Shown here one piece after another: positions 1 to 9,879 of a stretch of DNA of 64,000 bases. The translations under genes and the position numbers were made by a program. The DNA comes from Halichondria panicea (Eukaryota > Porifera > Demospongiae > Suberitida > Halichondriidae): positions 62,001-126,000 of the forward strand of contig NC_087388.1 in NCBI RefSeq assembly GCF_963675165.1, in the 5' to 3' direction. Within the stretch, counting starts at the first letter, position 1; each line of letters opens with the position of its first letter. The notes below the pieces were generated by a model. The model had not been told where the DNA came from and made no database searches. It worked only from the letters and a program-made list of their open reading frames with translations.

Positions 1-13
1 TACGGGAGCTTAC

Positions 14-1762
14 CCCCTTCCTCTGTGTCAGTAGTGTGTGGTGGGTGGTCCACACTTGAGCACAAGCTCCTTCATTGCCAACACTGCTCGTCTTCTCAAA
101 TGGAAACAAACTCACAAACCTACAAACGTTAATATAATTATAATGCACACACTGATCTAAGATTCCTAAACCCCGGTCAAATTGGCAAATACTTTTATTT
201 CTCAAATAGAACTTTGATGACACCATTTGAAAGGTATTTTTCTAAGCTTTCAGAAAATCATAATATTTTAAACTTTGGATCCACAAAATTTAAGTTATGA
301 CAGCTGAAATAAATTGATTGAACGGAGGGGGTGGGGGTGTAGTTGAACATCTTTCAACAGCCATAACTTCAGTACAGTTGATCCAATGTCAAATTTTTTA
401 TGATTTTCTGAAAGCTTAGGAAAATACCTTTCAAATGATGTATTTCAATCCAAAATTTCATAAGGGCCCTAATTTGTCATTTTTCGGCCTCGGACCATGG
501 GCTATAATCCATGGTACGGTCAAATTGGCAAATTCTTTTATCTCTCAAATATGAACTTTGATGACACAATTTGAAAGGTATTTTTCTAAGCTTTCAGAAA
601 ATCATAAAACTTTTGACTTTGGATCCACAAAATTTAAGTTATGACAGCTGAAATAAATTGATTGAACAGAGGGGGTGGAGGTGTAGTTGAACATCTTTCA
701 ACAGCCATAACTTCAGTACAGTTGATCCAGTGTCAAAATTTTTATGATTTTCTGAAAGCTTAGGAAAATACCTTTCAAATGATGTATTTCAATCCAAAAT
801 TTCGTAAGGGCCCTAATTTGTCATTTTTCGGCCTCGGACCATGGGCACATGGGTACGGCCAAATTGGCAAATACTTTTATCTCTCAAATATGAACTTTGA
901 TGACACCATTTGAAAGGTATTTTTCAAACATTTTTAACATTGGATCGATTGATTAAACAGAGGGAGTGGTGCAGTAACACAATGATTAGCTAATGCTTTG
1001 TAATCATAAGCACACACCCACACGCCCCCTCACCTTGCTGCATGGCGAGGGCTGTCCAATAGTCTCCCTGCTCTGAGGGGGTGGATGTACGTGCACACAA
1101 GATGGCTTCCCCCGCTCTCATCCCGGGCAAATATCTTAACCAGTCTCTGAGAATGAGACGCTCGTATCTCCAAATATTCCCTCCACCATTGTTTCGTGTA
1201 GATCAGGAACAAACGATCTCTTTCATCCTTTCGTTGTTTCTCAATCCCAAGTTGTGCTTTAAGCATATCAGAGTGAATAACTTGATCCTTTGATCTGGGA
1301 AGAAGCTCTAACTTGATATCTATAATCCCGGCTGGTATACTAGCTTGACTCCCCACCCCAGTCAGCTCTACACTAGTGAGAGTGCTACCAGACCTCTCTG
1401 TCAGGACACTCCGCCACTCAACACGACTAGTGCCAACAGTTTCTGTGCTTGAGTTGGAGAGTGTTCGTGTGAGAACTAGATGGATAGGGTTGCCTAGCGA
1501 CAGAGCCTCGGTATAGGATAAAGAGTGGGTAGATTGACTGCTCAGTTCTAATAGGAATGCTTCGTTGATGGTTGGATCACATGAGCACGGGATGGACTTG
1601 GAGTGGAAGCGCTGGTTTTGGAAATGAACATGCAGAGTGAAAGTTGGTTGACAATCAGAACAAGGATTGTCTGTGAGATGTTCGATAAAAGCACGGCCTC
1701 CAGTCACTTTTAGGAGGAGACAGCGCTTGTGGAGTGGGTGTGGTTTAGGGGGCTCTGTGGGT

Positions 1763-1799
<37 letters not shown>

Positions 1800-2300
1800 T
1801 GTGCAAGGGAGCTCATGTTATGTACTGTACATGTATGGCACATTATAATACTAATAGCGTAACTATGGACTAGGCAAGTACAGATAATACATAGATCTTA
1901 CCCTCCACACCGCCCACACACTGATCCTCCACTATGGCCCCACCCCCTCTTGTCTCAGTGACCTCTGACCCCTGACTCAGTCCGCTGAGGTCCAGTGTGT
2001 TCATCACATGATCCACTAGCCCACACTTCTCCAGGGCTGCCAGCAACGCCCCCTCATCCAGACCACTGTGTGTACGTGTATACAGGAGGTGAATAAGGCT
2101 GTTCTGTGTCACACAGATGCAGTCTACACTAGAGTAGCTGCATGTACTACACTAGTAGACTAGTGGTTGGTGTACCTTCTGTCTCCCTCTGAGACACTCG
2201 TGAGGCAGTCTCGTATCTGCTCCTGTACTCCAGCCTTACTCACATGACTGTGCACCAACTGACGCAGTGCTGCTATCTTTTCAGGAGGTAGAGAAGTCAT
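14..2300 (-). CDS. CEP76: CEP76, centrosomal protein of 76 kDa (5' part; 3' end beyond window)
   Basis: Four exons are visible on the minus strand: 2176-2300, 1902-2098, about 1037-1735 and 14-119; the last ends in a donor (GT at 13-12), so the gene continues off the left edge. The start at 2300 gives MTSLPPEKIAALRQLVHSHV, which closely resembles the vertebrate CEP76 N-terminus. The large exon carries the C2-like region (FIEHL, FTLHVHFQNQRF) and the conserved segment KQWWREYLEIR...RAGRLLDSPRHAAR. The exon at 14-119 continues with RFVSLFPFEK and LLTQRKG, the entry to the transglutaminase-like domain. From knowledge of the family, CEP76 restrains centriole reduplication. A (GT)n run lies just upstream of the large exon's acceptor, and the intron 120-1036 is filled by the palindromic repeat listed separately. 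Family assignment is firm; the exact acceptor near 1735 is not. Confidence 0.9.
165..975. repeat. Family A intronic palindromic repeat, about 2.3 tandem units (CEP76 intron)
   Basis: The motif GGTCAAATTGGCAAAT recurs at 175, 518 and 857 (period about 340). Each unit contains opposed copies of a block reading CATAACTTgaat...GATTTTCTGAAAGCTTAG..ACCTTTCAAATG, that is, two diverged inverted arms around a centre with CGGCCTCGGACCATGGG. The same family occurs in introns at 17040-18500, 26805-27158 and 53865-54035. No ORF is present. Confidence 0.85.
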
Positions 2301-2363
2301 CTCTTCTCTTCGACTTCAAGAAGAGGGTACGGTGTCAAAGCTCCAGCCACGCCCCCTTTTTGC
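2301..2363. promoter_or_regulatory. 63-bp divergent promoter CEP76/IMPACT
   Basis: Only 63 bp separate the start codons of CEP76 (-, 2300) and IMPACT (+, 2364). The interval contains the GC-rich element CCAGCCACGCCCCC, similar to KLF/Sp-type sites, and no TATA box. Transcription start sites cannot be placed from sequence; the two 5' UTRs must be very short or overlap. Confidence 0.6.
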
Positions 2364-3866
2364 AATGAATTCCCAACTTCAGGTAAGGACAGTATAATAA
2401 TAATAATTATATCCTATGATCTATACACACACTGCACACGTGACACACACTGCACACACTACACACACTGCACACACTGCACACAGGCGGAGGAGGTGGA
2501 AGCACTGAGGGCAATATATGAGGACACCTTCAGCAGTCAGAGTGAGGGTGTGTACAAAGTGTGTGTGTGCTCTGAGGGACTCCGTGTGGAGATGATGGTA
2601 GGCAGTCGTCGTGTGTGTGTGTATGTGTGTGTGACTGTGTGTGTGTGTACAGCTCATGTTCCCTGTGGACTACCCTAGCACATCCCCTCCACTATATGAG
2701 CTCAGGTATGTGCATGCTTTTTTTTCTTTAATTGGCTTTTTTCACAAACTACAAATTACTCTAGATATGCGCCATGGATCAAGAGTTCAGACCTTGCTTA
2801 TATAGACAGCTCCTTACATCAAATATACAAGTGAGATCCCTACATGTACGTGTGTACGTCATGTCCACCCACACACAACATGGCTAGTGAGAGTAGTGGA
2901 GGGGTGGTGGTCTATGAGTGGGTGGAGTGGCTCAGGCAGTGGCTATCTGAGAGGACTACCAGTAACAATGGTGAGCATGTTTATGGTGTAATTGTGAAGC
3001 AGGGAAATCAATTACACAAATTGATATAGTATATCATATATAGCAGCTCTAACCATGTTCTGCAGATCCTGAACCACGCCATGATGTTGAAGGTCCACAG
3101 GCTCTGGCACAAGAGCAGCTATCAGTTGAAGAGACCCACAGTCAACTAGTACTGGCACAGTGTCCCGACATTCTGCACGGTCAACCATTGACTGATCGTA
3201 AGAGCACCTTCCAGGCTCACCTAGCCAGGGTGTCCTCAACTGATGAGGTGAGTCCCCGTGGCTATAGCAGCTGACAAACATTCAGCCTGCAGCTAGAGAC
3301 TGTAATTGCAGTGCTGAAACAGAACAAAAAGATAGCCACTGCTACTCACAACATAATGGCTTACAGGTGGGTAGGCCATGGCATTTAGATGTGTACCACA
3401 TATTGTGATAGGATATACCATGAAGGGAGAGATACTTACCAACAAGACTGTGATGATGATGGGGAAGCAGCTGCCGGGGGGAGGCTACTACACCTCCTGC
3501 AGGTCATATCACTAGAACATTCTCTTTAAAAATCAACTGTTTTCCCATGCACAGATAATGGATGTGAGAGATGTGGTGGTGGTGGTGACCAGATGGTAGG
3601 GATACCAGGGGTATGTGATGAGGGTATCATTATGCCTACCACCACTGCAGGTATGGCGGGGTACTGCTTGGTGCAGACAGATTCAAACACATCAACAATG
3701 TGGCTAGAACTATCATTCAGGAATCAGGCCGAGGATTAGAGGTATGTACATGTATGTAGGTCGATCCACTAATAAAATTATTTTATTCCAGCACAAAATT
3801 CCAACATCAAGAAGTGCCAAAGACAAGAAACATTTCAGCAAATCAAAAGGAGGAAAAAATAGATAA
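2364..3866 (+). CDS. IMPACT: IMPACT homologue (RWD domain plus UPF0029/YigZ-type domain)
   Basis: Spliced exons on the plus strand start with MNSQLQ and continue from about 2488 with AEEVEALRAIYEDTF, the start of the RWD domain, followed by FPVDYPSTSPPLYEL. Later exons give EWVEWLRQWL, then CPDILHGQPLTDRKSTFQAH and QNKKIATATHNIMAYR, then QDCDDDGEAAAGGRLLHLLQ, VVVTRWYGGVLLGADRFKHI and a lysine-rich tail ending at 3866. This is the full IMPACT/Yih1 architecture. Family knowledge: the RWD domain binds GCN1 and blocks activation of the eIF2alpha kinase GCN2, a cytosolic amino-acid stress control. Introns are short (mostly under 150 bp). A damaged copy of the last exon lies 4 kb downstream at about 7830-7890. 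Confidence 0.92.
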
Positions 3867-5880
3867 CAATTAATTCAATAGCTAGTATTCACTGTAGATG
3901 TGGACCCACTACTTCTAGAGGTGTTCCAGCAGTTCCAGGTCCTACTATAGCTTACTCTAAACTTATCAACACTGTTCCTTTGTACCAATATGCAATCCAT
4001 CCTTATTAATTAGTGCTGTGGTTAAATCAAACAATGTTTGCGCATGCACATAAGCCGCAACGAACACTGGGAGGTCTACAAGTTGACATCACCACACCGA
4101 CATCAATGTACCCGCAATACTCGCAACACCTTGTAGCTAGTACTCCTGCGGTCTCCTCCATGGGTGGGAACTGTCGGTCTCCATGGCATCTCCTTGGAGA
4201 CTCTGACGTCAATGGCCTGGAATATTCCCATATCCCAGTTCCAGTAGCTCAGTTCCTTTGAAGATCAAGAAGAAGCAACGTGTCTTGCTGGAAGAGGTGA
4301 GTTTCTTTGCTTGTAGCTCGCATGTTTGCAGGAATGTTAGGCTAGGAAGCCTTGTGGAGCATTGTAGCATTGTTTGCTGTCTATTTGATCATGTTTTACG
4401 ATTGCTATTGACTTCTTTTTTTGCAGAAGCTGTGCAAGCCTTCCACTGTGTTGCAAAACCAGCGCAGCGGAGCAGCGCGAGCATTCTCCAACCATGGAAG
4501 GATAGAGCTGGATCGTCTGAGGCAGTAGGCTGCAGGAGCTATTGTAAGTTGAAACCGTACATCTGTAGCTTGTTTTTGCATGTTTTGTTGCAGCTAGCTA
4601 GCTATATAGATTAGATTGTTCACTCTGGAGTTTGAGCGTATTGGCGTTGCGCGCTGTTTGTTGAGAGTATGGAAGGTTTCTGTTTGGTAATTATTTTGCT
4701 CTTGTATTCTTGTGTTAAAGTGTGGCCCCTTCTTGACTGTGAGGTGTGTAGGTCATGCAGCTTAATAGATACATACTTGCCAGCAAAGCACACGTTAAAT
4801 GCATGTATGCATGGCTAAACTCGTGTCGGCAACGCTTTTTAGGTACTGTTATATACGCGTGGCTAAGAGTCTATTACCTGCATGGCCTTGAACCCTTTGG
4901 TGGTGGGGGAGGGGGGGTGGTATTCGTAGCACTCAAGTAATCAATCAGAATGTGTGTGGACGGTTCTTCAACAGTCGGGTCGCAGGACAGCATCTTCTTG
5001 TTCTTGGAGCCGTTGTCGAACCAGCCTTCGGGGTGCAATGATGGATTTCTCACGGCACTCCAGTCTACCGGAGGGAGCACTCTGCTGTTAGTACCTGCCT
5101 AATGGGAAAGCAGCACAGGGTATGTTCCCCCGGGAGCATATCCTGCCATAATAGGGAGTGTTGAGATCTCGTTACAGTTCCAATAGTTAGTTAGCTAGGA
5201 TCTTTAGACATCATAGTTAGTCGACTGCTGGTTTTTAGCTATGCGGCTTGGATATAGTTATATTATGATGCCTTTTTTCAGTCAAGGATGGAATTGGTAA
5301 GTTCAGGCTTTAACTAAACCCTAGGTGTGCCAAGGGAACTGTAGCCTTTGACTGGATTAGTAAAGAGTAGTCTTGAGCACTTGTGCAAGCCTTGCGTGCC
5401 AGGCTTGTTGCAACTGGAGTCGACAAGGGCTTCAAGAGCAAGGAGGTGTTGTCTCTGTGAGTCTACTGTTGTTGAACCATCCCACACATTCTGGTTGATT
5501 ATTTCTCTGCTCGTTAATGGTACTCACAGTCACAGGGTCCCTTTAGTTTATTATGCCCTTATTGTATTAGTCCCTTGAGCAAGGAAACTACTGGTGGTAA
5601 TGTTCTCAATGGTGGTGGTGATGTTGTCAGTTCTGGTGGTAATTGGTTGGTATTATGTTTTCTACGGTTGTGGAGATTTGTTGATGATCGGTTTTGTTTA
5701 AACTGCTGCGCTCAATGTAACCATGCATTTGCTTGTTCTCTTGCAGCCACAATGCACACACACACAGCTCCTCCTACTAGCTACTGTACTAGTGTTCCAT
5801 TCTCTCACTGCTTTTGTCTCCTCTGTCCCCCAGGTACAAACAAGCCACGCTACCAAGGAGGATTACTAACTTGATCCAAT
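3867..5880. other. Unassigned stretch with splice-like signals and coding-like fragments
   Basis: No recognised gene. On the plus strand the segment 4264-4299, a GT donor, an acceptor at about 4427 and the segment 4428-4526 join into an open frame (KIKKKQRVLLEE then KLCKPSTVLQNQRSGAARAF) that stops soon after, but no upstream start in frame is convincing. Further acceptor-like TTGCAG and CCCCCAG sites occur at about 5746 and 5833. TGACGTCA, a perfect CRE palindrome, is at 4204-4211. This may be a decayed gene, a non-coding spliced transcript, or chance; transcript data would decide. Confidence 0.35.
4936..5510. repeat. Inverted pair of a coding-like segment
   Basis: The reverse complement of about 4936-5030 aligns with 5415-5510 at roughly two-thirds identity by eye. 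On the minus-strand copy the frame reads GSKNKKMLSCDPTVEEPSTH; the plus-strand copy reads GFKSKEVLS, then, after a frame change, ESTVVEPSHTF. Differences are compatible with two decayed copies of the same unidentified coding sequence in opposite orientation. Confidence 0.5.
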
Positions 5881-6009
5881 GACTGCATATCTGATATTGA
5901 AGGGGGTGGGGCTTAATTGTATCTACGTCTTGGGGGAGGGGCTCGGATCTCAACGCTTACTATACTTACTAGTATACTATCATTGTACATGCTTAATCAT
6001 TAGTTATTG

Positions 6010-6425
6010 TCTCAATTATGGCAAGTCTTGCTATGTGGTGTAGTGGTATACATTCTATGTAGGTGGATTGTCACTGCATGGAGAAAAGATGAGTATAATA
6101 ATTATATGGCTACATGTACAGTATGTGTCGTACGTATAGGTTGGTTGTGTGTGGAGAAGCTAGCTATGTTATGTGGCAAGTCTTTCATGCTCTCTGTGTA
6201 GGTTGATTGTATGTGGAGGAGCCACTGTAACAGCATACACACAGATGAGTAGCTAGCTATGTTGTGTGACAAGTCTTCATGTTCCCAATGTAGGTTGATC
6301 GTGTGGAAGAGTCACTAATTCAACTGTAACAGATGAGTAGCTTATGTCATGTGACAAACCTTTTTATGCTCTCTGTTTAGGTTGATTGCGTATGGATAAG
6401 CCTTTGTAACTGGAGAGAGTTTCAC
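6010..6425. repeat. Degenerate tandem repeat, units of about 85-110 bp
   Basis: Four diverged units each contain GACAAGTCTTTCATGCTCTC-like, TGTAGGTTGATTGT, GTGGAGGAGCCACTGTAAC-like and CAGATGAGTAGCTA-like blocks. No reading frame is preserved across units. Confidence 0.6.
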
Positions 6426-6454
6426 ACTAACAAGCAATTAACTCTGGCATGCCT

Positions 6455-6890
6455 GTAGCAACAAGCTCAAAGATCGAGTTAGAGCATCCAGAATTATGGC
6501 ATGAGGGTCATCCTGGGCAAGCCTCCTAGGACTCCAAGTTCACCTCTGCATAGCGAGCTAGGATGGACTACTCTAGAACAGCGTTGAGAAGAGCTTATGC
6601 TGGTACAAGTCCACTGCAGCATCATTAAAACTGCACCTAAGACTTAGGCTAAGTACTTGCAAGAACTATTCACAAAGAACTCTGAACACAGTAGCAGACA
6701 AGCACAAGTAACAACTCGTGGACAAGATAACTCCACCTTCCAAGACCATCCACTGAGCTACTCAGGAAAAGTTTCAGTTTTCAAGGAGCTCTCAAGTACA
6801 ATGCGCTTCCTCAAGAACTAAGAAAACAAAAACAGTACCAGCGTTCAAGAACAGTATACACAAACTGTTCTCCAACTGCAACTAAGCCAT
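6455..6890 (+). mobile_element. LINE (non-LTR retrotransposon) 3' remnant
   Basis: Broken plus-strand frames translate to the C-terminal signature of CR1/L2/Jockey-type reverse transcriptases: ELGWTTLEQRREEL at about 6553, then, in another frame, VFKGALKYNALPQELRK and TVPAFKNSIHKLFSN ending near 6885 with a stop. This matches the usual LGW.SLEQRR ... YN.LP.ELR ... FK..L..L pattern. Only the last ~140 residues are recognisable; the rest is 5' truncated or eroded. Confidence 0.7.
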
Positions 6891-7212
6891 TATTTTTTCT
6901 ACTTTCTTGTCTTTTGTTCATGTCTGCATAGTATACAGGACCTTCATTAAAACCCACACTGTGGATGCAGCATTTCCTGCCCAAATGTGGTCAGTCTCAA
7001 TAACAATTCATGTTTTTATCACTTAATAACAGTTACAGAAACTCATTCTTTCTCAAGTTTGTTGATTCACCCATGTTCTTCTGTGACACTACTATAAACA
7101 ATATAACTTCCACAGAGCTGTTCGTTGTCTAATTGTGAAAACAATGATAAACTTTATGACAAAAATAATAAAGTAATTCCAACAGGAGGTGGGTGAGCAG
7201 AGTGTTGATAGT

Positions 7213-7697
7213 TCAGAAGTCTGAGACTCTTCCCTTCCTCTCCCAGTCTCCATAGCGTGTTGGCTCTGGCCCCTTTGGACCACCTGTCTCCCCAGTGGTT
7301 GGGTTCACACCTTCTGGCCACTCACGTAATGGCTCCTTCTCTCCATCTCTGTGACGGCCCTCGTCATCTACAAGGGAAGAGGGTTTGGTATAGTCAAGTA
7401 TGCCTACTGGGTCCATGATAGAGTATCTATGGTATAGTCAGTATGCCTACTGGGTCCATGATAGAGTATCTATGGTATAGTCAGTATGCCTACTGGGTCC
7501 TTGATAGAGTATCTATGCTGGGACAACAATGTGCACACACACCATCCAGTTCTACAGCTGGCATCATCTTGGAGTTCACCTTTGCTGTGTGGAGGTCTCT
7601 CTTGCTGACTGAGTGCCCTCACTAGCTGGTGGGACTGCAACAGTGTGGCCCTCACTAGCTGGTGTGTGGCTCTCAGTGGTCTCACTACACTAGTCAT
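7213..7697 (-). CDS. SDHAF4: SDHAF4, succinate dehydrogenase assembly factor 4
   Basis: Two exons: 7581-7697 ([20 protein letters not shown] onward, an Arg/Ser/Leu-rich mitochondrial presequence) and 7213-7367. The joined phase-1 codon gives [17 protein letters not shown], and the protein ends [20 protein letters not shown] followed by SDF, the diagnostic SDHAF4 C-terminus. Length is about 90 residues, normal for the family. Family knowledge: it binds flavinated SDHA in the mitochondrial matrix and promotes complex II assembly. The intron (7368-7580) carries three copies of a 43-bp repeat. A 53-bp palindrome lies just upstream of the start. It lies in tandem 245 bp downstream of FARS2 on the same strand, so the two mitochondrial genes are neighbours. 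Confidence 0.9.
7397..7515. repeat. 43-bp minisatellite, 3 copies (SDHAF4 intron)
   Basis: ATGCCTACTGGGTCC recurs at 7400, 7443 and 7486; the array starts about 30 bp from the acceptor of the last SDHAF4 exon. Confidence 0.9.
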
Positions 7698-7702
7698 CTT
7701 GG

Positions 7703-7755
7703 GTGTGGGTAAAGATCGTTAATCTTAGCCTAAGATTAATGATCTTTACCCACAC
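7703..7755. repeat. 53-bp near-perfect palindrome upstream of SDHAF4
   Basis: The left arm starts GTGTGGGTAAAGATCGTTAA and the right arm is its inverse with a single mismatch, around a one-base centre. A third partial arm follows at about 7770-7790 (GTGGGTAAAGATCATTAATT). A related GGTAAAGATCGTTAA is also present at about 62098. It could form a hairpin, be a MITE tip, or hold paired factor sites. Confidence 0.8.
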
Positions 7756-7829
7756 CTAAGATTTAGTGTGATGTGGGTAAAGATCATTAATTATCCAACT
7801 ACTATAATTATAATTAATTTTTAGATAAA

Positions 7830-7890
7830 TTTTCCCATTACAGTACAAAATTCCAACATCAACAAGTGCCAAAGACAAGAAAGATTAACA
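7830..7890 (+). pseudogene. Stray copy of the last IMPACT exon with its acceptor
   Basis: TACAAAATTCCAACATCAA and AAGTGCCAAAGACAAGAAA at 7842-7884 match the final IMPACT exon (about 3792-3834) almost base for base, preceded in both places by a pyrimidine-rich tract and CAG. After this the copy diverges and reaches a TAA early. There is no other IMPACT exon near it, so it is a fragment left by duplication. Confidence 0.75.
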
Positions 7891-7942
7891 TGAGGATTCT
7901 AGCTAGCTAGAGTGTTGTTCAATGTTCACTATACAATAATAA

Positions 7943-9259
7943 TTACCTAACATTAACTCCTAAAGTGTCCTGAACTTCTTGTCTCAGTTTTTCCATAATT
8001 TCGTTGACCTCTCTGTTAGTGAATGTCCTGTCCATTGCTCTGTAGGTCAGTCTATAGCAATGGCTCACTCTGTTAGTGTGTGGGTGGGTGAATGCATCCA
8101 CCAGCTCCACTTCTTCCACAAGTCCACCGCCCACACTCCTCACAATCTCGTGGAAATCGTTTTCACTGAATCCAGTCTTGGGCAACCAAAACGACAGATC
8201 TTTGTATGACGGTGGAAACACACTAAACGGTGTGTACTGCACATTCGTGTCCAAGCTGATACCAACAGATTTGAACTGATCAATAAATCTCTCATCTTTG
8301 CTCCAAAACAATCGAATATCAGGAATACCAAACAACAGCATTGCTAGTCGGTCCAGACCAAGACCAAAGGCCCATCCCACTTTATCACTGGCTCCACCTT
8401 TGTCCAATATCGGCTGTCTCATGACCCCTGACCCCAGCACTTCAAGCCACTCTCCTTGAAACTTGATCTCCAATTCAAATGACGGATGTGTGAAAGGAAA
8501 ATAACACGCATTCCAACGAGTCTGAATATCAGTACCAAACAAACTCCTCATTAGATTATCGAGCGTCTCTTTCAAGTTGATCTCCATCATCTTCACAGCA
8601 TCGATAGAGTGGCCCCTCTGTTTCTCACCAGTCTCTTCAGAATCTTTCTCAAACAGTTTCAGGCCAAGATTTTCATTACGGAATAATTCGTCGCCCGTGA
8701 ACAATCGAACCCCCTCCATCTGATGAAAAACAGGATAGTGACAAGAGTCGATAGTGTCCCTCCGATACACATCACCGCTCACTAGGAACCTATCAAATCC
8801 CATCTTGATGAAATCTCGTTGGTGGGCAGAGGTGTGGGCTCGCAGGAGTGTGTCCCTGTTGATATAGTAATTATCTTTCTTGCTACGCGTAACATGATCT
8901 GGGGCAACTAATAAACTGTCGAAATTTTGTTCTGTTGAAACGACTGGTGGAACATCGTCAAAATGAGCATACAATGCATTGCCAACTCTGTTGACATACG
9001 TCGTGTGGAAGTGATGTACAACACGCTCTTTGATGATGCACAACGGATGCTTTGACACCCTATGCAGGTTACGCCCAACATGGCGGAGGATGTGAGGGGT
9101 GACATTAGTCACTGGGTCCTTGTCGTATAGCTTGCCAAACAGCTGCAGTTTATCCTGGCTCTGTTCTGGTAGAGCAGCCGAGCCAGTGGAGAGCAGTCGA
9201 CTGTAGTAGTACAGTGCTGGAGGTCTCGCAAACACTCGGTAAACCATACAAAGGGACAT
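7943..9259 (-). CDS. FARS2: FARS2, mitochondrial phenylalanyl-tRNA synthetase
   Basis: A single uninterrupted 438-codon frame. The N-terminus (MSLCMVYRVFARPPALYYYS, rich in Arg and aromatics, no acids) looks like a mitochondrial presequence. The class II core follows: LLRAHTSAHQRDFIKMGFDR, motif 2 GDVYRRDTIDSCHYPVFHQM, and motif 3 GWAFGLGLDRLAMLLFGIPD. The C-terminal FDX-ACB anticodon-binding domain begins at YTPFSVFPPSYKDLSFWLP. Length equals the usual monomeric mitochondrial enzyme. It charges mitochondrial tRNA-Phe. It is intronless among intron-rich neighbours, which could reflect an old retrocopy or intron loss. Confidence 0.95.
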   Translation of the reverse strand: MSLCMVYRVFARPPALYYYSRLLSTGSAALPEQSQDKLQLFGKLYDKDPVTNVTPHILRHVGRNLHRVSKHPLCIIKERVVHHFHTTYVNRVGNALYAHFDDVPPVVSTEQNFDSLLVAPDHVTRSKKDNYYINRDTLLRAHTSAHQRDFIKMGFDRFLVSGDVYRRDTIDSCHYPVFHQMEGVRLFTGDELFRNENLGLKLFEKDSEETGEKQRGHSIDAVKMMEINLKETLDNLMRSLFGTDIQTRWNACYFPFTHPSFELEIKFQGEWLEVLGSGVMRQPILDKGGASDKVGWAFGLGLDRLAMLLFGIPDIRLFWSKDERFIDQFKSVGISLDTNVQYTPFSVFPPSYKDLSFWLPKTGFSENDFHEIVRSVGGGLVEEVELVDAFTHPHTNRVSHCYRLTYRAMDRTFTNREVNEIMEKLRQEVQDTLGVNVR

Positions 9260-9879
9260 CTTTTGTTTACTTGTCTTTCACTCCACGTGGGTGTGTGGGT
9301 GTATCATTTGACCTTGTAGACTTGTCTAAGCAGGGCTCAGGCAATTAATTAATCACTTGTCAACAAACAAACAAGAGAAGTCTGAGATCGAGAAGCTTTA
9401 GAGGAGGATTCTAACCTATTCTACTAGAGTTCATGTTAGGTAGGGAACTATGTGTATGATTAATGTGCTGTTTAAGTACTGTTTGTATGAAGATACCACC
9501 TGTACTGTACTGTAGATCATGATGTACCCTGTACCACTGTATACAAGCATATCAAGTGTTTAGCTTAATAATGAAAGGAAATGTACGTACTCGTTTGTTT
9601 GTTTGATTGCAGAAAGCTTCGTTATGTTTGTGTATGCTAATTGTACCACTAGCTATGTGTGTATAGAAAGCTTGTATCTTGAAAGAATAGTTGATAAAGC
9701 TTTTACCAAGTGCCTGTTTTCATGAAGCTTCCCCAGGCCCAGTGTTCCCGCATGTACATACGTACGTGTGTTAATATCATCTGATAAGATCTTGTGGCGG
9801 GTTAATCAACATCTCTGGTTCATTGGTGCAAATATTTACAATAGGCTGTGAACATTGCGTTTACCTCACGCAGGTAGTC
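9260..9879. other. Divergent intergenic region FARS2 / RRM gene
   Basis: No coding signal. A plausible non-coding first exon or intron of the downstream RRM gene lies here: TTTGATTGCAG at about 9601-9611 and CTCACGCAG just before the preferred start (9873) resemble acceptors. Short AAGCTT-containing repeats (GAAAGCTTCGT, GAAAGCTTGTA, ATGAAGCTTCC) occur at about 9613-9730. Confidence 0.4.

Noticed and set aside
9823-9879. RRM gene start upstream of 9880
   Set aside because: The segment reads through an acceptor-like CTCACGCAG and is not homologous; METSQ begins at the RRM edge.
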